From NCBI GenBank assembly GCA_038231395.1, contig JBBRLL010000009.1, positions 1 to 64,000 of the forward strand: 64,000 nucleotides of DNA, given 5' to 3'. The stretch's first letter is position 1, and every line of letters starts with the position of its first letter. Positions 17,699 to 25,120 of this stretch are shown one piece after another. Below the pieces are notes generated by a model. That model saw nothing but the letters and a program-made list of their open reading frames with translations. It did not search any database and was not told the origin of the DNA. This stretch comes from Stagnihabitans sp038231395. Lineage in GTDB: Bacteria; Pseudomonadota; Alphaproteobacteria; Rhodobacterales; Rhodobacteraceae. Position numbers and translations under genes: made by a program.

Positions 17699-17727
17699 GT
17701 TTACGCGGCAGACTTGCCGCTGGATCA
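17699..17727 (-). promoter_or_regulatory. Candidate ECF sigma (RpoE/ChrR-type) promoter for phr
   Basis: On the minus strand TGATCC (17722-17727) is followed after 17 bases by GTAAAC (17699-17704), ending 23 bases before the phr start codon. TGATCC with a downstream GTA element is the pattern I recall for group ECF11 (R. sphaeroides RpoE) promoters, whose regulon includes phrA and cfaA. The match is by eye. Confidence 0.55.
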
Positions 17728-17877
17728 TACCTTGAGCGTCACCTGTCAGAAATATCCTCTGGCGGTGGAGGGGGAACTCATCCTCCTGCACATGTATTTG
17801 GCAACGGGGGGCAACAACGCCACCTCCCTGAAGCTTCAAAGGAGCCCACAGCTTTCCCACCCTGAAACGAAGGCTGC

Positions 17878-19110
17878 CTACAACACCCGGTCCAGCGCGG
17901 AAATCAGACGCGCCACATCTTCGGCACTGGTGTAGTGCACCGCGCTGAGCCGCAGCACACCTTTGGTCAGGTCCACCCCCATCGCCTCCAGCGGGCGCAC
18001 CGCGTAGAAATCGCCCGCCCAACAGGCGATGCCTTCGGACGACAGGGCCAAGGCCACAGGCTCTGCCAAGCGGTCCAGAGCCACGGCGACGGTTGGCGCG
18101 CGATGGACCGCCGCACGCGGGCCCAAAAGGCGAAGATCGTTGCGGGCCGCCAGATAGTCCAGCAAAGGCTGGATCACCGCCACTTCCTGCGCCCGCATCA
18201 GATCATGGACCACGCGGTTACGCTCCACCGGAGTGGCAGGCTTCCCGTTGTGATGCGCATAGACCGCGTCGATGTAGTCGGCGATCCCGGCACTGGCCGC
18301 AATTTGCGCGTGATCCGGACCGGCCGGCGTGAAACGTTTGTACAAACTGCCTGCATTGAAGTGGTGGCACTGCGCGGGCAGTTCCGCGCCAAAATCCTTG
18401 CCGATCAGCAGGATTCCCTGATGCGGGCCATAGACCTTGTAGGCCGAAAAAAGGTAGACATCTGCGCCGAGGCTGTGAAAATCCGGCAAACCGTGCGGCG
18501 CGTAGCTGACGCCGTCCACCACAGTTCGCACGCCCGCCGCCCGCGCCAACGCGCAGATCTCTGCCACCGGGTTGATTTCGGCGACGACGTTGGAGCAATG
18601 CGGGAAGGCCAGAAGTTTCACGCGGCCATCGGCAAGCAGGGGTTCCAGCCGTTCGATATCCAGATGCCCGGTTACCGGGTCAATCTGCCACTCGCGCACC
18701 TCGATCCCCTCATCCGCCAGCCTGCGCCAGACGCCGGAGTTTGCCTCGTGGTCTTGATTGGTCACCACGATTGCCGCGTTCTTGCCGCCCAGCCACAGAC
18801 GCACCGCATTGGCCAGAACGAAGGTGTTGGCCGAGGTAGAGGGGCCGAAGGACAGCTCCTCAGCCGCGCAACCCATCATGGCAGACAGCCGGTCGCGCGC
18901 CTCGTCCATCTCTGCGCCACCCTCCTGCGCGCCCGGATAGGGGGCATAGGGCTGGACCTTACGGTCTGTGTAAAAGCGGTGCAGCCGATCCACCACCGGC
19001 TTGCACGGGAAAGACCCCCCGGCGTTTTCAAAGAAAGCGTGGCCAGACAGGATCGGGCTTTGAAACGCCGGAAACTGTGTACGCACGAAATTGAGGTCAA
19101 GTTGGGACAT
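17878..19110 (-). CDS. Cysteine desulfurase-like class V aminotransferase
   Basis: A 410-residue PLP enzyme of the class V aminotransferase fold. The start ATG at 19110 gives MSQLDLNFVRTQFPAF, followed by a FFENAGGS N-terminus typical of the VC1184-like cysteine-desulfurase subfamily. The PLP lysine is in YLFSAYKVYGPHQGIL (about residue 230). A Cys in IACWAGDFYAVRPL near the C-terminus could be catalytic, but the canonical SufS/IscS loop is not present, so the substrate is uncertain. The gene stands alone, divergent from the PotD-like gene across 392 bases, and is not linked to isc/suf genes in this window. Confidence 0.85.
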   Translation of the reverse strand: MSQLDLNFVRTQFPAFQSPILSGHAFFENAGGSFPCKPVVDRLHRFYTDRKVQPYAPYPGAQEGGAEMDEARDRLSAMMGCAAEELSFGPSTSANTFVLANAVRLWLGGKNAAIVVTNQDHEANSGVWRRLADEGIEVREWQIDPVTGHLDIERLEPLLADGRVKLLAFPHCSNVVAEINPVAEICALARAAGVRTVVDGVSYAPHGLPDFHSLGADVYLFSAYKVYGPHQGILLIGKDFGAELPAQCHHFNAGSLYKRFTPAGPDHAQIAASAGIADYIDAVYAHHNGKPATPVERNRVVHDLMRAQEVAVIQPLLDYLAARNDLRLLGPRAAVHRAPTVAVALDRLAEPVALALSSEGIACWAGDFYAVRPLEAMGVDLTKGVLRLSAVHYTSAEDVARLISALDRVL

Positions 19111-19502
19111 CGGATGCCGCTCCGTCAGGTTGATCCCCCAAAGTTGGGGCGTGGGGTGGCAGGTCTTCCGGCCAAGCTGCACAGGAACGCAGCAGGCGTG
19201 CGGCCCGGATCGGGGTCGGCGCCGGGCACAGTCGTAACAAGCAGGCATTCGGGCTGCAAGCGCCTCAATCCGGTTAAACCGCGGCCTTCAGATGCCCGAA
19301 AAGGTGTCGGTCCACATCTAAGTGTCACTTTATTGGGCATCCGGACCCAAAGCGCGAAAAGGTGACTTGCGCGGCGCGGGCATCGGCGCAAATTGTTGCA
19401 ACGAAGAAATCACACTGCCGTCCGAGGTTGATGGCAGCGTTTGACAAAATCCCGGAGCATACCGGAGCGATCCACACAAAAACGATCCAACCAGGAGACC
19501 CT

Positions 19503-20576
19503 ATGTCCCGCTTTCTGAACTTCATCGCAAGATCAACCCTCGGCACCGCGTTGGCGCTGTCTTTTAGTTTGAGTGGCACTCTTACACATGCCGAGGACCC
19601 CGGCTTGATCGCCTTTGACTGGTCCGGCTTCCAGTTGCCCGACCTGCTGGCCACTTATGTCGCCAAGAACGGTGATATGCCGACCTTTTCGATCTTCGCC
19701 GATGATGACGAGGCGTTTCAGAAACTGTCCTCCGGGTTCAAGGCCGACGTCGCACATCCGTGCAGCCAGATGGTCCAGAAATACCGCGATGCCGGCTTGA
19801 TCGAACCTTGGGATACCAGCAAGATCCCGAATTTCAAGGAAATTGATCCTTTGTACCTGAGCTCTTCGGTCATCAAGGATGCGGGTGGCGTCTGGTACAT
19901 CCCGACCGACTTCGCATTCACGGCGATTGCCTACAACACAAAGGAAGTCCCGTCTGAAGACGTGGCCTCATTGGATGTGTTCACCAATCCCAAATATGCG
20001 GGCAGGATCTCTTTGCCCGACAATGCCGATGACGTCTGGGCGCTGGCCTTGCTGGCGACAGGGGTCCACGACTGGACTAAGGTGAACGACGACCAGTTCA
20101 AAGCGGCCGCCGCCTGGCTGCGCAAGGTGCATCCGAATGTTCTGGCCTATTGGGCTGACCCGGCGCAGTTGAGCCAGCTGATCGCCTCGGGTGAGGTCGT
20201 GGTGGCCTGGTCCTGGAACGACACTGTGGCCCTGCTGCACGCCCAAAAATTCCCGGTGGGATTTCAGCGGCGGGCCAAAGAGGGCGCGTCCAGCTTTTTG
20301 TGCGGCTGGGTCAACCTGAAGAACGGCCCGGGCAAAGAAGACAAGGCCTATGATTTTATCAACGCCTGGCTCGACCATGATGCCGCCAAAGCGCTGCTGG
20401 CCAACATCGGCTATTCGTCGACCAACACCGTGTCGATGGCCGCAATTGACCCGGCAGAGCTGAAGGCGGCCGATGTGGACCCGGTTGAGACCACGCTTCT
20501 GCCGCAGTCGCCACTGGATCAGGTTCTGCGCGACCGGATGCTGAAAGAGTTCGAAGCGATCAAATCCGGCTTTTGA
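19503..20576 (+). CDS. Orphan PotD-like periplasmic binding protein
   Basis: A 357-residue extracellular solute-binding protein of the spermidine/putrescine (PotD) type. A signal peptide spans residues 1-30 (TALALSFSLSGTLTHA), and mature motifs include IFADDDEAFQKL, YIPTDFAFTAIAYN and WSWNDTVALL. AGGAG at 19491-19495 supports the ATG at 19503. No permease or ATPase gene adjoins it, so it may serve a transporter encoded elsewhere or be the remnant of a lost operon. A REP-like palindrome and a terminator follow immediately. The ligand (polyamine or other small cation) is inferred from family only. Confidence 0.88.
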   Translation: MSRFLNFIARSTLGTALALSFSLSGTLTHAEDPGLIAFDWSGFQLPDLLATYVAKNGDMPTFSIFADDDEAFQKLSSGFKADVAHPCSQMVQKYRDAGLIEPWDTSKIPNFKEIDPLYLSSSVIKDAGGVWYIPTDFAFTAIAYNTKEVPSEDVASLDVFTNPKYAGRISLPDNADDVWALALLATGVHDWTKVNDDQFKAAAAWLRKVHPNVLAYWADPAQLSQLIASGEVVVAWSWNDTVALLHAQKFPVGFQRRAKEGASSFLCGWVNLKNGPGKEDKAYDFINAWLDHDAAKALLANIGYSSTNTVSMAAIDPAELKAADVDPVETTLLPQSPLDQVLRDRMLKEFEAIKSGF

Positions 20577-20582
20577 GCGATA

Positions 20583-20606
20583 GATGGGCAGATTGCCCAT
20601 CCTACC
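20583..20606 (+). repeat. Copy of the GATGGGCAGATTGCCCATC intergenic repeat
   Basis: A palindromic 24-base copy identical in its core to those at 13.4 kb and 63.6 kb, placed 7 bases after the PotD-like stop codon. Confidence 0.85.
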
Positions 20607-20615
20607 TAATGCCAA

Positions 20616-20646
20616 GCGCCCGGGGGCAACTTCGGGCGCGATTTTT
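20616..20646 (+). terminator. Rho-independent terminator after the PotD-like gene
   Basis: A 7-bp stem GCGCCCG/CGGGCGC (20616-20622 and 20633-20639) is followed by GATTTTT. It lies 40 bases after the stop codon. Confidence 0.8.
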
Positions 20647-20783
20647 CGGCAACGAAATTGGACTACGCAGCTAGGCTCAAAATCTTTGCGTCGCGTCGGA
20701 CAATCCCTTCGGCATTCCACTGCGTTTTGGGCCGCTTGCGGCACAGGGCCCGGGCGCTCGCTGGCAAACGAATGGGACCGGTA

Positions 20784-20825
20784 ACTGGTCCTAGCCCCTT
20801 ATCCGGTTAGGACCAGTGCATTTTT
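20784..20825 (+). terminator. Strong hairpin with T run upstream of ssrA
   Basis: A perfect 10-bp stem ACTGGTCCTA/TAGGACCAGT (20784-20793 and 20808-20817) with a 14-base loop is followed by GCATTTTT. No gene is recognised between it and the previous terminator (20647-20783), so the transcript it ends is unknown; it may insulate ssrA. Confidence 0.7.
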
Positions 20826-20966
20826 GGAGGCTGATCGCCCTGCTGTTGTGGTCAGATTACTTTAAGGGACGGTCGCGGGCAGTAAGGTCCGAGTCTGGCT
20901 TTGCCAGATTCGTTGTGGCGGTACCGTGCTTGTTTGGGTGGCGCCGCAGCAGGCAACAATCCGACC

Positions 20967-20995
20967 TTGCAGCAACCGGCCGCCTCTCCTATATT
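20967..20995 (+). promoter_or_regulatory. Sigma-70-like promoter of ssrA copy 1
   Basis: TTGCAG (20967-20972) and TATATT (20990-20995) are 17 bases apart. The expected start site, 21002, is exactly the first base of the GTTCCGG hairpin at the head of the tmRNA precursor. The second ssrA copy lacks this promoter. Confidence 0.75.
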
Positions 20996-21001
20996 GATCG
21001 T

Positions 21002-21323
21002 GTTCCGGGCAACCGGAACTATGGCGATAAACGCACCCATAATAGACGGATCGGACCCGGGGGCGGTACCCGGCGGCTCCACCAAACTCCTGTTCATTGC
21101 AGGCATTGGGGCCGAAATAGGATCGACGGACGTTCAAAGGGGCCAGCTTTTGCTCGGTGAGGTACCACCGTTATCGGTCCAAGATCACAGTTGCCAATGA
21201 CAACCGTGCTCCGGCTTATGCTCTGGCTGCGTGAGCAGTTCGAGAAAGCCAAACTAAGCCCTTGCGGTTAGCACCGTAAGGCGGGGTTTGCAGGTACCTG
21301 GCAACAGAAACCTGCGCCTTTCT
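21002..21323 (+). ncRNA. ssrA: Permuted two-piece tmRNA (ssrA), copy 1, intact
   Basis: A circularly permuted alphaproteobacterial tmRNA gene. The acceptor piece comes first: a GTTCCGG-GCAA-CCGGAAC hairpin (21002-21019), a T arm with CCGGG/CCCGG stem (21057-21061, 21069-21073), and CGGCTCC-ACCA ending at 21084. After a 23-base intervening segment, the coding piece starts GGGGCCGAAATAGGATCGAC at 21108. Its first seven bases pair with CGGCTCC and include the G3-U70 wobble that alanyl-tRNA synthetase recognises. The tag frame GCC...TGA (21193-21234) encodes ANDNRAPAYALAA, with the LAA end used by ClpXP/SspB. A hairpin with AAGGCG/CGCCTT arms (21278-21320) closes the gene. tmRNA rescues stalled ribosomes. 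The T loop as drawn (GGCGGTA) is unlike a standard TTC loop. Confidence 0.93.
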
Positions 21324-21333
21324 AATTGGTTTA

Positions 21334-22317
21334 TCAGCCGTGCAAGGCCTTTAAGATGGCCTCAGCCTGACCGGCTATTTCAGTTGCAATCTCGGCCGCT
21401 TGCTGGACGCGAGATAGAAGGCCGACACCCTGCCCAGCCCATAGCGACATTGCTTGGATTTCGCCGGTTGTCGCCCGGATGGGAGTCTGGGCGGCATAGC
21501 GCGAAATTTCGGCGCTGCCGGTATGTCCGATCACATCGCTTTCGCCCGGCCTTGCGCCGGGTCCGGGGCATCCCGCGGCCTCCCAGGCCTCAACGGCTTG
21601 GGTACGCAGCACGCGGGCTGCGGCATCGGGCCAACCACCGTCATAAAGCTTGGAATAAAACGTATCGTCGGTTCCTGCTGCAAGTATTCGGGTGCGATAG
21701 TCGGGATGGACATCTGCTTCGAGCGCAGTGAGGAACCTTGTCCCGATCCAGGCTGCTTGCGCGCCAAGGGCCAGCACGGCAACCAGGCCTCGACCGTCGG
21801 CAATACCGCCCGCAGCGACGACCGGAACGTCGCCAGCAATGTCGACGACCGAGGGCACCAGCGCCAAAGTGGACACCACACCACGCACGTGACCCCCGGC
21901 TTCCCAACCCTGAGCGACAAGAATGTCTGCGCCCGATGCGAGTGCGTGTTGCGCCTCTTGCACGCTGCCGACCGTTACGATCATGCGCAGGCCAGCTGCA
22001 TGGATCCGGGCGGCATAAGGGGCTGGGTCGCCCCAGAACAGCGAGATCAGTGGTACACGGTTATCTAGCGCGACAGCCAATTCCGCTTCGATATCAAAAT
22101 CAAGAATGAAATTCGCGATGAATGGTTTCTTGGTCAGGCTGCGCGTCCGCTTGATGGCAGCGAGCGCGGAACCCGCGCCAAGACCTGTCAAAACCAACGT
22201 CCCCAGCGCGCCGGCGTTTGATACTGCCGCAGCCAATTCCGGGCCTGCCGCTTCTCCGATCGGCGCCTGAATGATGGGGAGTTCGATCCCCAGCATCCGG
22301 CACAGTTGCGTCTGCAT
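21334..22317 (-). CDS. Nitronate monooxygenase / NAD(P)H-dependent flavin oxidoreductase
   Basis: A 327-residue FMN-binding TIM-barrel enzyme of the nitronate monooxygenase/2-nitropropane dioxygenase family. Motifs: ELPIIQAPIG at the start, a LVAQGWEAGGHVRG phosphate/FMN loop (about residue 135) and VVAAGGIADGRGLVAVLALGAQAAWIGTRF (about residues 165-195). The His of GGHVRG is the family's catalytic residue. Such enzymes oxidise alkyl nitronates or act as enoyl/flavin reductases. It is the only gene between the two ssrA copies and runs antiparallel to them; its stop lies 10 bases after ssrA copy 1. Likely cargo of the event that duplicated ssrA. Confidence 0.88.
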   Translation of the reverse strand: MQTQLCRMLGIELPIIQAPIGEAAGPELAAAVSNAGALGTLVLTGLGAGSALAAIKRTRSLTKKPFIANFILDFDIEAELAVALDNRVPLISLFWGDPAPYAARIHAAGLRMIVTVGSVQEAQHALASGADILVAQGWEAGGHVRGVVSTLALVPSVVDIAGDVPVVAAGGIADGRGLVAVLALGAQAAWIGTRFLTALEADVHPDYRTRILAAGTDDTFYSKLYDGGWPDAAARVLRTQAVEAWEAAGCPGPGARPGESDVIGHTGSAEISRYAAQTPIRATTGEIQAMSLWAGQGVGLLSRVQQAAEIATEIAGQAEAILKALHG

Positions 22318-22371
22318 CTACAACCTCGCTGCCATCGGAGATGTTAGCACATACGGGCATTTCCGTCAATA

Positions 22372-22632
22372 GGATCGGACCCGGGGGCGGTACCCGGCGG
22401 CTCCACCAAACTCCTGTTCATTGCAGGCATTGGGGCCGAAATAGGATCGACGGACGTTCAAAGGGGCCAGCTTTTGCTCGGTGAGGTACTACCGTTATCG
22501 GTCCAAGATCACAGTTGCCAATGACAACCGTGCTCTGGCTGCGTGAGCAGTTCGAGAAAGCCAAACTAAGCCCTTGCAGGTAGCACTGTAAGGCGGGGTT
22601 TGCAGGTACCTGGCAACAGAAACCTGCGCCTT
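22372..22632 (+). pseudogene. Second, 5'-truncated tmRNA copy with shortened tag
   Basis: A direct repeat of 21048-21320 with only a few substitutions and one 12-base deletion. It starts at GGATCGGACCC, just before the T arm, so the acceptor-piece hairpin and the promoter are missing. It keeps the T arm, CCA (ends 22408), intervening segment, coding-piece start (22432) and closing hairpin. The deletion lies inside the tag frame and stays in phase: GCC...TGA (22517-22546) encodes ANDNRALAA instead of ANDNRAPAYALAA. With no upstream promoter seen it is probably silent, but a transcript could supply an alternative coding piece to the two-piece tmRNA. Confidence 0.85.
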
Positions 22633-23171
22633 ATCGCGCAAAGCTTGGGTAAACGGACAAGTTTCCCGTACTACAGCCTGTTCTGCATTGTCGGCGCCGT
22701 CCTTCCAAGAAAGAATGCTGGCCTGAGGAATTCAAGCATTTTGAAAGACTTGCATTCGTCGAATTTCCGCGTCGGCGTTCGGTTTGTGGGCCGAAGTGAA
22801 ACCAGCGATGTCACTTTGTGCGAACGGTCGTGGCGACAAAACATCCTCACTTGGTGTCATAGTCTAAAGCCATCGGAGTGCGTCGAGGCCGGTTGACTTG
22901 GAGGTGAGCCGGGACAAGGTCGAGCGCCCGCCCGTTTTTAAAGGAAAAATCCCACTCAGATGCTAACGCACCCAAACGGATTGGCTGTCTCGAAAGCACC
23001 GACCATGACCGCTCTGCGTTTCGTGCCGACCAACAGAGAGGCGCGTACGAATGCCAAGTTTGCTCAGGTAAACAGCATGGCCTCAAAAAAGGGCTGCTTG
23101 GAATGTCGAAACACACGAGGTTTACAGACTTGCCGTGCAATCCATTGACACTGCAGGGATATTTGTCAATT
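22633..23171. other. No gene recognised between ssrA copy 2 and tRNA-Thr
   Basis: About 540 bases with only short open frames that resemble no family I know and lack convincing ribosome sites. It may hold degraded mobile-element sequence, given the ssrA duplication on one side and insertion sequences on the other. Confidence 0.6.
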
Positions 23172-23247
23172 TGGTGCCCCCACGACGATTTGAACGCCGG
23201 ACCCCCTGATTACAAGTCAGGTGCTCTACCAACTGAGCTATAAGGGC
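23172..23247 (-). tRNA. tRNA-Thr (anticodon TGT)
   Basis: A complete 76-base cloverleaf on the minus strand: acceptor stem GCCCTTA/TGGGGGC (with G-T pairs), D arm GCTC-AGTTGGTA-GAGC, anticodon arm CCTGA-CTTGTAA-TCAGG with anticodon TGT, a 5-base variable loop, T arm CGGCG-TTCAAAT-CGTCG, and an encoded 3' ACCA ending at 23172. It lies between the ssrA duplication and the insertion sequences, a typical position for an integration hotspot. Confidence 0.95.
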
Positions 23248-23581
23248 ATCGCTGCCATCATCTATCAACTCCTGTTTGTCGGTGCAAGTCGTCTGTCGGA
23301 CACAAGATGCTGGTCACGCGCCTTGCGAACGGCACGATCAACGCGGCGTTGAGGGTGCGGAACCTTTTGGGCCGGGTGGTGCGGCAGACCTGCTGCTATG
23401 ATCCGACAATCGGTCGCATCGCGTGCTGCAAACAACGTCCACTTTGCAAGGCACTTACCACGGCGGTGCATCATGCCGAAGGGGAGTTTCCTGCACAACT
23501 TGGCATCGTCGTCGTTTTTCAACGGCAGCAGTTGGTGGGTCCGGTCGAAAACCTGAATTTGCGAGTTTTCGTCCGAGCAGC
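23248..23581. other. Unassigned sequence between tRNA-Thr and the IS3 element
   Basis: About 330 bases. A minus-strand frame of roughly 100 codons is open up to the element boundary, but I recognise no family in it. It does not match the IS110 gene on the other side of the element, so the IS3 copy does not simply split one gene. Confidence 0.5.
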
Positions 23582-23648
23582 TGACCTGTCCCCCGGAGGT
23601 CCCCTGAGCCTGATGTAGAGTCTGCCCAACCCTGAAGGAGCAGACGAG

Positions 23649-23912
23649 ATGAGGAAAAGCTTTTTCACCGAAGCGCAGATTATCGGGATGATCAAAGAGC
23701 AGGAGGCGGGGCTGCCGACGGCCGAGCTGTGCCACAAGCATCGGCTGAGCCCTGCGACGTTTTACAAGCTGAAGGCCAAACATGGCGGGATGGATATGTC
23801 CGATGCCAAGCGCCTGAAGCAGCTTGAGGACGAGAACAGCAAGCTGAAGCGGCTGGTGGCGGATGTCATGCTCGACAACGTCGTTCTGAAGGATCTTCTG
23901 GGAAAGCCCTGA
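23649..23912 (+). CDS. IS3-family transposase OrfA
   Basis: An 87-residue protein with a helix-turn-helix (FTEAQIIGMIKEQEAGLPTA, then KHRLSPATFYKLKAK) and a C-terminal leucine-zipper-like coiled coil (RLKQLEDENSKLKRLVADVML), the standard OrfA of the IS407/IS3 group. It binds the element ends and supplies the N-terminus of the OrfAB fusion made by -1 frameshifting. The start ATG is preceded by AAGGAGCAG. The gene itself looks intact although its partner orfB is broken. Confidence 0.93.
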   Translation: MRKSFFTEAQIIGMIKEQEAGLPTAELCHKHRLSPATFYKLKAKHGGMDMSDAKRLKQLEDENSKLKRLVADVMLDNVVLKDLLGKP

Positions 23913-23920
23913 CGACCCCG

Positions 23921-24840
23921 ATGCAACGGCGGGACGCGGTGCTGCGGGCGATGAAGGGTCATCCGATTTCTAAACGCCGGGCCTGCGTCCTGATCGGTGT
24001 CGATCCAAAGACCGTCCGGCGTGAGCATCCGCCCGATAGCCCAGAGATCCGTGTGGAAATGAACAAGATCGCCGAAAAGCGGCGTCGGTTTGGTTACCGG
24101 CGCGTTGGGGTCATGCTGGAACGCGTGGGGATGGTGATGAATGAGAAGAAGCTCTACCGGATTTACCGGGAAGACGGGCTGTCGGTGCGCCGCCGCCGTG
24201 GCCGCAAAAGGGCGCGGGGCAGCCGGACACCAATGCCGGTGCAGCCGAACCAGCGCTGGTCACTGGACTTCCTGTCCGACACCTTCGGGGCCTGCCGGAA
24301 GTTCCGTCTCCTGGCGGTGAACGATGATTGCTGCCGCCAAAAACCTTGGCCTGATTGCTGAGACCAGCATCTCTGGGGCCAGGCTGGCGCGGGAACTCGA
24401 TGCCCTTGTCCGGATCTATGGAAGACCCGCCTGCATCGTCTCAGATCGACGAAGATCCGAAAACGATCTGGGAGATCGTTTTCCTGAGGAGGGGGACCGA
24501 GTTCACCAGCAAGGCCATCCTGAAGTGGGCGTACGATAATGGCGTCGAGTGGCACTACATCGACCCTGGCAAGCCGCAGCAGAATGGCTACATCGAGTCG
24601 TTCAACGGCAGCCTGCGCGACGAATCCCTAAACGAGGAGATCTTCGACAACCTGGCCGATGCCCGCCGGACGCTGCCTCTCTGGCGCTATGACTACAACA
24701 ATGTCAGGCCGCATTCCTCGCTGAAGAACCAAACCCCGGCAGAAGCGCGCCGGGCGCTTGAGCAATTTCACGGCACCGCGCCCGGCGCGCTTGCAACACC
24801 CGAAACCGATGCCTATCAAAGTCAAGCACTCTCGCTATGA
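23921..24840 (+). pseudogene. IS3-family transposase OrfB, frameshifted and interrupted
   Basis: DDE-type integrase-core transposase. The N-terminal part (RRACVLIGVDPKTVRR, RRRFGYRRVGVML, QRWSLDFLSDTFG with the first catalytic Asp) is in one frame to about 24340. An extra A in an A run near 24342 shifts the frame; the next segment (NLGLIAETSISGARLARELDALV, GRPACIVSD with the second Asp) reads in another frame. About 45 bases including a palindrome then interrupt it before GTEFTSKAILKWAYDNGVEWHYIDPGKPQQNGYIESFNG, which carries the catalytic Glu (ESF) and runs to 24840. Not functional as it stands. Confidence 0.9.
24459..24483. repeat. Small palindromic insertion inside orfB
   Basis: A perfect 11-bp inverted repeat GAAAACGATCT/AGATCGTTTTC with a 3-base GGG loop. 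It is the centre of about 45 extra bases between the codons for IVSD and GTEFTS, which adjoin with only two residues between them in intact relatives. It looks like a REP/MITE-type mini-insertion. Confidence 0.75.
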
Positions 24841-24866
24841 ACGAGGGACGACCGGGGGGCAGGTCA

Positions 24867-25120
24867 AACGCGATATCTCGGGCGGGATCACCAAGGCGGA
24901 CGACGTCAACCTTCGACGCGCGCTGTGCCACTCCTCAACTGTCATGATGCATCGCGGGCGGGCCACATGGCTTCGGACCTCGGCGGCGAAATTTGCGCGC
25001 CGCCGTGGTGCCAAGCGCGCGATGGTTGCACTGGCCCGGCGCATCGCCGTGATCGTTCACCGCATGTGGACGGATGTGACCGACTACCGCTTCGACATTA
25101 CGGTGCTTCCTGCCGGATGA
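24867..25120 (+). pseudogene. IS110-family transposase, C-terminal fragment
   Basis: The frame immediately after the IS3 right end reads RDISGGITKADDVNLRRALCH, then RGRATWLRT, RRGAKRAMVALARRIAVIVHRMW and a stop at 25120. This is the conserved C-terminal domain (transposase 20, with the catalytic Ser region) of IS110/IS116/IS902 elements. The N-terminal two thirds are missing. The following 300 bases (to about 25440) resemble the typical non-coding tail of such elements. IS3 insertion plus deletion would explain the truncation. Confidence 0.85.

Larger units (their letters stand above)
23582..24866 (+). mobile_element. IS3-family (IS407-like) insertion sequence, degenerate
   Basis: A 1285-base element bounded by near-perfect 15-base inverted repeats: TGACCTGTCCCCCGG at the left end and the complement of TGACCTGCCCCCCGG at the right (14/15 match). 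It contains orfA and orfB of an IS3-family transposase in the usual -1 frame relation. OrfB is broken by a frameshift and a small insertion, so the copy cannot move by itself. No target-site duplication is visible (AGC at left, AAC at right), suggesting later deletion or recombination at one end. Confidence 0.88.

Noticed and set aside
17935..19365. 476-codon plus-strand open frame
   Set aside because: Antisense to the well-supported cysteine-desulfurase-like gene; His/Arg/Gly-rich composition typical of shadow frames.
20852..21106. Minus-strand open frame reading VEPPGTAPGSDPSI, which looks like a conserved small protein
   Set aside because: It is the antisense of the tmRNA acceptor piece; the apparent conservation comes from the RNA gene.
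23265..23581. Left flank of the IS3 copy as the missing front half of the IS110 transposase
   Set aside because: None of the frames shows IS110 N-terminal motifs such as the DEDD residues.
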